DNA of 64,000 nucleotides, taken from assembly GCF_009730915.1 (NCBI RefSeq), contig NC_052477.1:23082578-23146577 (forward strand), written 5' to 3'. The notes below the pieces were generated by a model, which was not told the DNA's origin, did no database searches, and saw only the letters and a program-made list of their open reading frames with translations. Shown in pieces: positions 13,365-24,018 of this stretch. Position numbers and translations under genes: made by a program. Position 1 is the stretch's first letter. Each line of letters begins with the position of its first letter. The stretch is from Dioscorea cayenensis subsp. rotundata. Taxonomy: Eukaryota > Streptophyta > Magnoliopsida > Dioscoreales > Dioscoreaceae.

Positions 13365-13500
13365 TTCATTGTTTAATTTACGTTCTAATTGTGTACATTT
13401 CACTTTCATTGTTTAAATATACTATATATCGTTTAAACATCGGTTGAAATATTTCAAATTACGATGTATCCGTTTAAAAATAACAATGTCTCTGTTTAAA
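13365..13500 (+). repeat. GTTTAA-unit repeat block 4 (between convergent genes)
   Basis: Five GTTTAA motifs about 20-30 nt apart lie between the 3' ends of the two convergent MULE genes. Weaker blocks containing the same core in either orientation occur at about 14165-14285, 15635-15790, 16405-16490 and 16825-16995. Confidence 0.6.
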
Positions 13501-16078
13501 TATGGAAAGTTGCCCATCGATACACAATGTTTCCCACGTCATACGTCGGCTTATTTACAATGCCTAGTCGGCGACAGTTTCGATCGCAAGATAAAGTCGA
13601 TTGTGACGGGATCCATTGCGGCAGTGCAATGTAACTCGCGGACATCAAGCGCTTGCGACTCGATCCTCTTTTCGTCTAAGCCGCCCAGGCTGCCTCTCGT
13701 CGTAGGCGGTCATGAGCGAAGCTCACGATATCCGATGCGAAGGCCCGTCATCGTCGGGTATGGGGAATATAGCTTCCTTACGCCCGGTTTGTAATTGTCG
13801 GCGGTGAAGTAGCCCGCTAATAAATCGATGTACGTTGGTGTGCATGCTGCATTATTCTTTGCTGTAGCGTGTTTTGCAAGGGATACCATAAACTTGCCAC
13901 CTTCGACATGAACAAGTTACGATGGCGAGATCTCAGGAGTTCTTTGCTGCTGGTCGATCACTCGTAGCGATCGTCGACACTGATGGCCAACACGAAGATT
14001 TCGGTACGTCCTCGATAATGATCTCTACCCGAATGTATGTACGGGCGTAAAGTAGGGTCTCCCATTTGTTACGCTTGCTCACTGGGTTACATAACATGCG
14101 CATCGACTTGAACCTGGCAAATAAGGTTAAACAAAAGGCGGTGATGGTTAAATAATTCGTAAACATGTTTGAACATTATTGTAAATATTTAAAGCGTAAG
14201 GATTAATATTTAAAAGTCGAGATAAGTGTAATTAAACAAAAGATTGAGAATGTTTAAAGGGTGACACTAAATGTTAAGTGAAAAACCAACATTCGCGAGA
14301 CCTTATGGAGTCGACCATTTTAAATCGTCAGTAAATGAGCGTGCTTCCTTGATCAAGCATTGAGCGACTCGCGACGTTTGAATACATCTCACCCCTAACG
14401 ATCACCTCCGAGCAGATAATTCGACCAATGTGCCATATCGATTTATTAATCAACCCGATGATGAGCTTGGGTGATGTGGCTGCGAGTTCATTCACGGTAT
14501 CATCGAAATCTTTTAGCCGTGGATGCCCGCGATGCGGAAGCATATAGACCCAGACACTCCTCCCTCGATGACTTCCCAAGTCGACATTGGCTTTTCATAA
14601 AATTGGCCTCCAAATGTCGAAGATAGTATGCGTGTGGCGGCGAAGGGAAGACTCTCGCAATTATTGCTCACAAGGCCCTTGGACCTGTTCGACACGAAGG
14701 TAATTATCTCATGATAATCTCCATCCTCGTATAAGGCATCGCCCTAACTTAGATATGAACCAAGTCGATTGGCATCGGTCTCGTTTTCGACTATACCGAA
14801 AGGCGGCGATGGAAAAAAACCATTATTTCCATCTTTCCTGCATGGCGCTGATGAGTGTACCCGATATTTTTCCCGGGAGGTGTGTACCGTCGAGAAAGCG
14901 AGCAGCTGCTGAAGCCCTCTTGAATCCCACAATACACTGTGAGCGAAAAGAATGCTGCGTTTAAAAGCGATCGCAGTCTCTTTCCACGATCGCATAGCTG
15001 TCAGGGATTTTGTCTCGACCACCTTATCCACGTACCAAAGCGCAAGCGATCGTGGTGTAGATATCACTTTGCCGTCGAGGACCACCCGGGGCATGCTCTT
15101 TTTCCCAACCAAGCTCGCTTGTATGGTATGTGGACACCATGTTCCCTGCAACATGCCCTTACGAATGTCGATGGCCTTGTCGAGGGCGGTCCTTGAGCTT
15201 CAGATCACTCGTCGCTAACCCAGTTTTTGGGCGCTTTCGGATGTGACGCTCGAACCTATGCCACCACCGCAAGTGTGTGCCGGGTTGATTGTCTTTATTA
15301 CGAAAGTTTTTGTTATACTCTTTTGATGCGTGAAGGCGTAATGACAACCATCGACAGTAGCATTCCACGATCGCTCCCGATGTTTTTCGTTCTTTATGAA
15401 TTTGAAGTCAAAATTCCTTTTTGATTGCATGATTTGAAGTATATCCACTGAAATGTTCGATCTCAGTCAAAAGCGTTGTCCAATATCTAATGACGACACT
15501 TGAGAATGATCGGCGAGGAAGGAAGACATCCCACGCGTCGAGGGTCACCATGGGGATGAGCTGGAGCACTCGCGAGAATCGGAATTCACTGCCAACACTT
15601 GATCGAATAAAAAGATCAATATGTTAGCGGAGAATATAATGTTTAAGTGATAATGACAATATTTAAACATTAAATTAAATACTTAGCGATTAACTAATAA
15701 CGTAAAGCGACTAGTACAATATGTTAACCCAGATGACGGACATATTTAAACACTAATGGCCCCAGACAACTGGAACAATTAAAAGAGAAGGAACTTACTG
15801 ACGAGTAAAACTCGTTTTCATTAGGATTTAGCAATGGCACATTTTACGTCTCGACGACAAGATCAACTCTGACACATTTGAAGATGGAGTCGCGTGACAC
15901 ATCCATTTGGAAGTCGACATCGTTTTCTATTAGGGCGAAACCGTTTTATATCCATCGGTGTGATGAACTTAACCCCGACAAGAGAAACTTGAGACCCCAT
16001 CGCTCGCATATCTCAGTTAACACCAACTCCCAAGAAGTGCGAGCCGTGAACATTAGCACTCTTTCCTCCCGTTGAATC
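13500..16078 (-). pseudogene. Broken mudrA-like MULE transposase
   Basis: MULE transposases cut and paste the element using a DDE nuclease core. Reading leftward from 16078, the N-terminal region (16078-15800) contains LTEICERWGLKF. A MuDR-type zinc/WRKY-like region at about 15425-15220 contains DGCHYAFTHQKS and NPAHTC. The catalytic core at about 15150-14750 contains FLDGTHLPGK (first catalytic Asp), then DGNNGFF and FGIVENETDANR. A post-core segment at about 14580-14330 contains VRGEMYSNVASRS, corresponding to the family's GE.TSNVAES block. A degraded SWIM-like C-terminus at about 13920-13700 contains LAKHATAKNN and TYIDLLAGYF. These pieces fall in different frames with stops between them, so the gene is broken as assembled. 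It faces the Ulp1 gene. Exon borders are approximate. Confidence 0.8.
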
Positions 16079-16165
16079 TAGCAATACCACAAAAAAACTC
16101 TCCATAATATATCGGCCGAAAACCAAATCATACAATTTAAATGAAATGAAGAACAAAAATAAGCC

Positions 16166-16197
16166 GAAGAAGAAGAAGAAGAAGAAGAAGAAGAAGA
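16166..16197. repeat. (GAA)n microsatellite
   Basis: About ten GAA triplets inside the MULE, upstream of the mudrA N-terminal exon. Confidence 0.95.
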
Positions 16198-16994
16198 TGT
16201 AAACAACAAACAACAATCAGATAGGCAAACAAGAAAAGTGCATATATATATATATATCACTGTCGCGATGAAGACCAAAAAGTGCATAGAGGTTAGACTA
16301 GACGTGATGTGATTGGGCGGTATTTTTCCCTCCATCGGAAGGGGCAAAAAGGAAAAAAATATATGCCACTATCGTGATGAAGGCGTATTGTCGTCGGCTC
16401 GACATGAGTGTCTGTTTAACCAGTCGAGTTTTTTTATGTTTAAAGCAGGATACACATAGTGTTTAACATAACGATTACCGGTTTAAATAGAATGGTTATC
16501 CATGGGAAGAGGAGGAAGAGGAGGAGGAGGATGATGATGAGGACGACGACGAGTGGTTGTCCATGGGAAGGGTTCTTCACAGTTATTTATGGTGTGAAGT
16601 CCACAAGCGGTGACTCTTCATATCAGAAAAAAATCAAAGCGCGAGTGGACCCGACGTTGGTGATTACAGCGAGCGGGTGTTCGGGATATTTATGTTACGT
16701 GCGTAAGAATTAATGCGTCATTAATTCTTATGCACGGGATACTCATAACCTTGCCACGTCACGTGCCACTGCCAGACAATTCGGATCAAGCGAAAAAGAT
16801 CACCGTTTACTGCGAGACTTTGAGAATTTAAAGCGTTAATATGAAAAGTTATACATGTAAAGATAATGTTAAAGCGGAGATGACAAGTATTAAAGCGGAT
16901 ATGACAATTATTAAACATATTAGTAGATATATTTAAAGCGGATAATAACAAATAGTTAAACATTATTTAAAAATATACAAAAGCGGATAACGAT

Positions 16995-17285
16995 AAGCGA
17001 GAAGAACTTTACAACGAAATGAACTCGTTTTTCAAAGCGGAGACGACAATGGCACATGCTGCGCCTCGACGATAAAAATCGAATCGACTCATTTGAAGAT
17101 GAAGTGCACTTGACCAATCCGATGGAAATCAACTTCATTTTACGTTGGAGAAACCGATTTATATATTTCGGGTATGATAAACTTCACCCAGACTACCACA
17201 AATGAGCTGCCATAATAAACTCTTGTTGAATGGTCGAAACCGATAGCAACGAAGAGATTCTCACCGTATACATAGCCGCGAGGCG
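16995..17285 (-). repeat. Second copy of the mudrA N-terminal exon inside the MULE
   Basis: This segment aligns with 15790-16078 in the same orientation. Both contain ACAATGGCACAT or GCAATGGCACAT, then GC/GTCTCGACGA, then CATTTGAAGATG, with matching spacing over about 280 bases. It is therefore a diverged tandem copy of the transposase N-terminal region, carrying in-frame stops. It probably arose by an internal duplication and is not expected to be functional. Confidence 0.7.
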
Positions 17286-17590
17286 AAGTCGAACAACTCA
17301 AATGAAGAGAAATGAGGAGAACAACAAGATGTAATGCAACTCCTATGCATTGTCTATCGAAACCAAGCGGAAAGCCCTGAAAAGGTTGAACATGATAATT
17401 TAGGCGCTTTCCTTTCCCACCATTTTCAAGGCCAAAAATGGGATTTCACAACATGGACCCATTTGAAGTGAACGGTAGGGGGTAATAGGGAAGTTAAACA
17501 CTAACGGAAGATTTGTCAGGGGTGTGTAAAAGTAGGAGGGGGTTTTTGGGAAGTTTTAAAAATTACGATGGGGTGAACAGTAATTTTCCC

Positions 17591-17599
17591 TAAAGTGAA
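17591..17599. repeat. MULE target-site duplication, right copy
   Basis: TAAAGTGAA, matching 9012-9020 exactly. Confidence 0.85.
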
Positions 17600-17841
17600 T
17601 GAAGATCGCAAAACATCCTTAAAATTTATACATAAAAAAAAACAGCTAAAAAGATCAACTTATTATCAATACCATTTGTCATTAAATTAGTTAAAAAAAA
17701 AAACAGCTGCTCAATCATAGTCATTAAACTCAATTTCATAATTCCTAACTACTAAATAATTGTCTATAACAACTAGTTTGCATTAGTCAATTACCAGTGG
17801 TACTTAGTAGAATTTATCAAATATTTTAATTTTTAATAAAG

Positions 17842-17879
<38 letters not shown>

Positions 17880-17930
17880 GCAATAAAACTGTGATCCAAA
17901 TAATAATGGGAGCCCATGGATATATGTGGT

Positions 17931-18714
17931 CAGTGGCAGAACTGAGACTCGATGGTAAAGGGCTGGAGCCTAAAAGTAAAGTATATAAAAAAAAAAACAT
18001 CCAGTAATATAATTATCTTTAATAAAAAATAATGTACTAATATAACACAAAATTTGAATACATATATTGAAAAAGCATAAAATATAATTTAATTATTTGT
18101 TATTACCGATAGCAAATATATGAAATTTTTAACAATTCAACTAATAAATAACTATATCTCACAAGTTTGTATTTTGTTAAAAATATGATAAAATCTAATA
18201 AGAAGTAAGTACATCTCGCAAGTTTATATTTTTTTAAAAAAACATGGTAAAATTGATTCCTCTCACTATAGACAACTAAAATATTGTTTATGAAAAATCA
18301 TAATTTGTTTTTTCACCCTAGCATATATGGTACATTATAACATGCATATATGTATAATGTATTTGCTGAGCCTAATCAATTTATTTTTTTTAATTACTAA
18401 AATTTTTATATAAGATTTTTTAATTTTTTTTCATAAATATTTATTAAAATTTTGAAATCATAGTTATTTTTGTTTTTAAAAAAAGGAATGTGAAAACAAC
18501 ACGTGCACCATAAAAGTCACATACTTTATAGCTAGACCCACTAACTATTCAAGCATAATTACATTGCATAATTTAATGTGCCCAAACATTTTATTTTATA
18601 TTAATTTAAATATAAAAAAACCAAAACCATTAAATATTACGTTGCTTGTAAGGTAATATCGCCGGTGCCAAGGGAGGGCTTCAGCCCTTGCTAGCCCCCT
18701 TGGTTCCGCCCCTA
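17931..18714. mobile_element. Non-autonomous TIR element (CAGTGGCAGAAC ends)
   Basis: The left end reads CAGTGGCAGAACTGAGACTC and soon afterwards AAGGGCTGGAGCC. The reverse complement of the right end reads TAGGGGCGGAACCAAG and then AAGGGCTGAAGCC. The matching ends span about 40 bases, and the interior is AT-rich and non-coding. I could not see a clear target-site duplication, so hAT versus Mutator affiliation is undecided. Confidence 0.55.
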
Positions 18715-19383
18715 CATTTTGTAGTAGATGGTTCAAAGAATATATGTATCTTATTATTATGACAACAATATAGGTTAATTTTCTCTAACAAAGCATTAGT
18801 TAACATTTATTAGCAATTAACAACAAATTAGAAAGAGGCAAAGAACTCCCACTAACTAATGATGGCTGAATTCAGTGCTTGTTGAACCCTATTGTATTAG
18901 AACCAATCGCATGTCTGAACCCTATTTCTTTAACTAAAACTTCTTCACTTGTGTAATGAATTTTGCGCTGGGTCAGGTCACTCTCCATACAGAGCTCCAA
19001 CTTTCAAACCCATGTTAAGGGCATTTTAGACATTTTATTGGGCTATTTAAATATACTGGATGTGTGGAACACCAAAAAAAAAAAAGAGTGAAACCCATAG
19101 ATATGGAAAAAATAATATCCATAGATATGGAAAAGAATAATGTGTTGAAAATTTTTGCATAGATGGTCGGACTAATTTAGTCACAAGAGAAAATTCACTT
19201 ACGGTTCGAACTAAAATTTTAAGATAATGTTTAAAAATTATTGTTTTTCAATCGAAACGGATGGATTGATTTTCAAAAGGATCTTTATTTCTAAAAATTT
19301 AGCTCTAATTATGACTACTGTTTTAGAGGTGAAATTTGTGTATGCTCCTTTAGTGTTAATAAATTTGGTGAGCCACTGCACCT

Positions 19384-19603
19384 CCTTAGTGGTTTTATTC
19401 TTTATTTGAGGAGGTTTTGTAAGTAAAATTGTTGACGTTTATTTTAATTTGATTTTTTATAATAAAAGAAAATAAATCACTGTTTTAACAATTGTCCTTA
19501 GTGGTTTTATTTTTTATTTGAGGAGGTTTTTTAAGTAAAATTGTTGACATTTATTTTAATTTAATTTTTTATAATAAAAATGAATAAATCACTATTTATT
19601 GAA
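19384..19603. repeat. 112-bp tandem duplication
   Basis: The unit beginning CCTTAGTGGTTTTATT at 19384 is repeated at 19496 with a few substitutions and small indels. Both copies run through TAAGTAAAATTGTTGAC to AATAAATCACT. Confidence 0.85.
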
Positions 19604-20734
19604 CTGTAAAGAAGAGTATAACAATTGAGAAAAGTATAACATATAAGGTAAAAGGAGATGTAAAAGAAAGGATACATTATCATCGTCCATTCAGGATGGA
19701 GTCAAACTAGGAATTGTTAAAGGAATGTGATGGTATCTTAGAGATTGACAAGGATGTGTCACCCATCTAAGTGGCATAATGGGGCCGCGATGATGGCAGT
19801 GATTAGCTAGAGCCCTATGTTGTTCATCAAATCCCCAAGATGGCTTGTGTCGGATCCCATGAACTGTTGGCTTCTTTTCATTGTTGTTGTCGAGTCCACA
19901 GGCTTGGTTTTTTCACTTTAGGAACTATAAAAACATTTAGCAGAAACATGTGATTAGTTTTAATAATAATCAAAATTTACGGAAGCAATTTGGAATTGAA
20001 AATGTGATTATTCCGTTCGGGCCAAATGCTCTAAACAATAGCTTAAGATAGAGTATTCTCGGTGCTTATAATCAAAAGATCAAGACTATTCTTTCATGAG
20101 TCCCAATTAATCTAATGACATGGGGAGCTAAGAAAGGCTGAATATGTGACCATAGTGATTGACTTTGGTGTTCCTATTACTATTGCCAATTTAAGATATT
20201 TACTTGTGATATTGTGTGTAGCTTGGTTGGAGAGAGTGGTAGTTCTTGTTGATGGTTTACTTTTGTTTTTCATATCTAACTTTGTTATTCAGCCTAATAA
20301 ATTGGTGTGTCATTTTTTACTATTATTTTGTAAATCTCTACTATGAGTTATAGTATAAGTGGTGTAATTAAAAGTACTAGACACCCTTAAAGTGCTAAAA
20401 CTAATTATTACTCTAGGAAAGAGATGTCATGAAAGGTGCGCAACCAAGCAAAGTGAAGCTCTAGTTAATCAATAATTTATTCATATATATATATATATAT
20501 GTAGAATTTTTGGAATAATTAAACTCAAGTAGAGCAAAGCATAAAGTTGAGCAAAACAATTCCTAGAGCTACTCAAGTTTTTAGAATGAAAATTCTATCT
20601 TTATAAGTTATCTAATATTACTGTATATATCTTTCTAATTATTTTTTGTTCAAATTTTTATAGCAAGTGCAACTCTTGGTGCCTCTTCAATTTTTTTAAT
20701 TAATTAATCCCTTTAGATAAAATAGCTGATGTAA

Positions 20735-21095
20735 ACTTAAATCACTTAGTTTTTCTCCCCAAAACTTATTCTTTTCTTAGGGAGTGAGTGTGTAGTTTTA
20801 AAATCACATAGTTTTCTACCTTAAATTAATTTCATTCCTTATCATTAATTGTGCTTTTTTTTAAATTACATAGTTTTTATCTCCCAACTTTATTTGTTCT
20901 TTTATTAATAAATGTGTCTTTTAAAAATCATGTTGTTTTTCTCTCATAAATTTATTATGTTCTTTTTTTTGGTGAGTGTGCCTTTATAAATTTACTTAGT
21001 TCTCTACCCTCTCCTCCATTGCTGATATTAATATGCTTTTTAAAATTACTTAATTTTTTTTCTTAAATTAATTTCATTCTTTATCAATAAGTGTT
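20735..21095. repeat. Degenerate ~60-70-bp tandem repeats
   Basis: About five units repeat the pattern aAAATcAC(A/T)TAGTTTT(T/C)T..., then (A/T)TTTATT...TTCTTTT, then a GTGTG-like stretch. Divergence is high, which suggests an old array. Confidence 0.6.
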
Positions 21096-21424
21096 TTTTT
21101 TATCACAATTAATATTAATTGAAAAAAATAAATATAAAATTGATAGAATAAAATAAAATAAAAATAAGAAAGACACCTTTTTATTGCTTGATACTTGGTA
21201 ACAAATGTTGGCTTAGGCTCACCTCATTAAGCGAAAATGTTTCGCCTAGAAGTGTTAATGTCCTCATGCCTTACCTCACTTGAGACCCTAAGTGAGTTGT
21301 CTTTCTTGTTTTTAATAAAACAGGGTATGAATTAGCATTCATTAACTTTACCCTTTATGAATAATAGGCGATAAGCTGCCTTTTTTTATATGAATACTGA
21401 GCAATCTTAAATAATCTTTGGAGC

Positions 21425-21550
21425 CCGAGATATACGAGTATGAGAATAATATAAAGAAATCCCGGATGAGCGATCGTGAGCAGATCTTGTCGGGAGGATT
21501 TGAGCCATGACCTCCCCCTTATACTTTAGTGTCATACCCTTTATTTATTT
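21425..21550 (-). mobile_element. Possible SINE fragment
   Basis: On the minus strand GGCTCAAATCC resembles a pol III B box and sits in a short GC-richer island. No good A box, poly-A tail or target duplication was found, so this is weak. Confidence 0.25.
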
Positions 21551-21626
21551 ATTATATATAAAAGTAATTAAATAATATGGGAATAATTTGAGGACCATAT
21601 AAGCATGTAAAAATGAATGCAAGAGT

Positions 21627-21923
21627 TTAGTATGGCTGGATGCTCCAACAGAATCTGGTGGCAATCAATAAATCCACTGAACTTTGACTTGTACCAATTG
21701 GCCTCATTGAGTAGCTTCCACAAGCATTCATCCTCCATTGGTGGATGCAAAAACTAGGATAGTTTGGGACACAACTCCATTGTCCAACAAGTGTTCCTTT
21801 CTCATTTGCTTCTTCCACCCCACAATCCTCTTCATCATCACCATGAAAAGAGGCTTTTAAGACATTAGACAAAGAGGAGATGGTACAAGGTGGCTGGTGA
21901 TGAAGATTGTTGGATGAACTCAT
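21627..21923 (-). CDS. Hypothetical small protein (98 aa), unsupported
   Basis: An open frame of 98 codons starts at ATG 21923 and has a TATA-like sequence about 45 bases upstream on the minus strand. The predicted protein begins MSSSNNLHHQPP and has an acidic stretch (GDDEEDCGVEE). I recognise no domain, signal peptide or membrane segment. It lies head-to-head with the F-box gene about 275 bases away, a spacing compatible with a shared promoter. It could equally be chance in a GC-richer patch. Confidence 0.25.
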   Translation of the reverse strand: MSSSNNLHHQPPCTISSLSNVLKASFHGDDEEDCGVEEANEKGTLVGQWSCVPNYPSFCIHQWRMNACGSYSMRPIGTSQSSVDLLIATRFCWSIQPY

Positions 21924-22198
21924 AGGTTTTTCTTCTTAGGAGTGTATGTTTTCCTTCCAATAAAATATAGAAGAAATCTCATTTTATTTATTTGATGCTA
22001 ATAGTAGCCTATTCTTGTTTATTGGAACTTGGATAAGAGTTAGAGTCATCATTAGAGTAATATTACTTTTTGTTTTTATTATTAAGTTTGGTGTGATCAC
22101 TGAAATAGGAATTGGCCACTTTGAGCTGTTTCTTTAAAGCTTAATGCTTAGCATTTGTTGATCCCTCTTCAAAGATCCTACTTTTTTAGCATCATCTG

Positions 22199-24018
22199 AT
22201 GCTTTTCTTGATTATATCCTTCCTCCCCTTCATCCTTATCCTCTCCAAGCCCTTCCCTTTGAAGTCCATCTCTTTATGGATGAGTGAGATGTTCTTGTGC
22301 TTGGTGGCACACTGGTTTAAGGAATTCAAGCTGATTGGTTCTCAAAGTTTTGGTCTTTCTATCAGGATGTCTGGCAAGAAGAAGGCTGGTGCTAGAGTGG
22401 AGAATGTGGAGGAAAGTGGGGAGGTTTCAGTCTTGGATTTGCCTGAATTGGTGTTGGATTCCATTCTTGGGAAGCTTTCACCTGCAGGCTTGTCCACCAT
22501 GGCTGGAGTTTGCAAATCTTTGAGGGAGAGGTGTAGGAGTGACCATGTTTGGGAGATGCATATGAAGAGGAAATGGGGGAGAGTTATAGGTGCTGCTGCT
22601 CATAGAGAGTGGCAAGCTTATCTAGCTTTGAAGAATGAGTCTTTGAGCAAGGCCAAAGATCAAGGTTTTCTTGGCTCCCTCTCTTGTTTCTGGCCTCTTT
22701 GTTGGGTGAAATCAAGGTTTGATTTTGGTGCCAAGCCTCTCATGAATCCGTTGCCTGATGATTCAATCATGTCTTGGTATCTCTCCATTGAAAAGGGCAA
22801 GTTTTGGTTTCCTGCTCAAGTCTATAATCGTGAGGTATATATATACACACATGATTGTCCTTGATTTTAAAGTTTGTGAAGTTTAATTAGGTAGGATGTT
22901 TATTGAAGTTTTGTGGTTGATCCTGATGATTTGATTTAATTTTGGCAGCATGGGCATGTAGGATTTATGCTTTCTTGTTACGATGCTCAAGTATGCTATG
23001 ACTGTCACACTGATACATTTACAGCAAGGTATACACAGAGCAACAACATATGTTTCTTTCTCTGATTGAATTTGTTGGAAACCAATTGAGCATTTGTTTG
23101 ATTTGGTATTAAAGCATATGAATGAATTATTTACGTTTAGGTATCCTCCACACGGTCGAAGGACTATACCATCGGAAGGCGGAGTGCAGTGGGAGAGGCT
23201 TAGAGCACCACCTGTCGATACAACAGCACATGAACTTCATATCTCTGATTATTTGAATGAGTTGAGACCCGGTGATCACATTGAGATTCAATGGAGAAGG
23301 AACAAAGAATTTCCTTATGGTGAGTAGTTCTCATATAATCATATTGTATATTTTGATCATTTTGTGTTGTTTGGTCTGCTTGATAAAAGCTCTAGTTTAG
23401 ATTTTGTGCCGAAATTATTCATTGATATTGTTAAACCATGGTCTGCAGGATGGTGGTATGGAGTTGTTGGTCATATGGAATCATGTAATCAAACTGCTAA
23501 CCATTGCCAGTGTCATAATAGTGGTAAGAATTTCCTCATAAATCTTATTAGAAGTTACACTCTTATTGTTTTCTTTGTCAGTACTTGTGTTGAATTGCAG
23601 AGTGTTTTCAGTCTCCAAAAGATGCATAAGAATATTTTATGTACCTTTTTTTTTTTAATCATAATTGCTGAAAATGATCACCTGATTTCTTCAAACTCTG
23701 CTTTACCCTATTAATTGTAAATTGAACACGATGAAGAACAGTTTACACTGTGTTCACTGATTTAGTTTGTATTTGTGATTTGATTGACTATAAATATGTC
23801 TACTCTTTAACTCAATCCTCTCTCTTTCAGATACAATCACTTTAGAGTTTAATCAATACAGTGCTGATTCAAGATGGCGACGTACGATCATAGACCGGAA
23901 TAATCATCTCGAAGAAGGGAATGAGACCGAAGGCTTCTATGGAGGAGTCAGGAAACTCAACAGTAAAGATGAGATTGCAATTTGGAAGCAACTGTGGCCA
24001 CCTGAAGTCCTTGAATAA
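22199..24018 (+). CDS. F-box protein, At2g26850/At2g32560 type (intact copy)
   Basis: Likely a substrate-receptor subunit of an SCF ubiquitin ligase. Five exons give an in-frame product of 385 residues: 22199-22834, 22949-23028, 23141-23319, 23449-23523 and 23831-24018, all with GT-AG introns. The start at 22199 is chosen because this family has a hydrophobic leader before the F-box, seen here as [16 protein letters not shown]. The F-box spans about residues 77-120 ([16 protein letters not shown] ... VCKSLRERC). The C-terminal family domain includes [46 protein letters not shown] and GFYGGVRKL. Length and exon pattern fit the family. It is the parent-like copy of the damaged duplicate at 42.97 kb. 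Its substrate is unknown. Confidence 0.93.

Larger units (their letters stand above)
9021..17590. mobile_element. 8.57-kb Mutator-like element (MULE) carrying Ulp1-type and mudrA-type genes
   Basis: The element is bounded by a perfect 9-bp duplication (TAAAGTGAA). Its ends are short, imperfect inverted repeats: GTGGAAATTGCC on the left and GGGAAAATTACT as the reverse complement of the right end, both followed by runs of AAAAACCCC-type sequence. Inside are two convergent broken genes: a + strand gene with plant-mobile-domain-like and Ulp1/C48 protease parts, and a - strand mudrA-like transposase. This pairing is known from plant ULP-carrying MULEs (Kaonashi / CUMULE type). Base composition changes sharply at the borders, from AT-rich flank to a GC- and CpG-richer interior. 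Both genes have many frame breaks, so this copy is probably not autonomous as assembled. Confidence 0.85.
18715..21424. other. AT-rich intergenic DNA
   Basis: No gene recognised. Two local tandem arrays are listed separately. The stretch 19640-19900 is less AT-rich but has no recognisable open frame. Confidence 0.5.
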
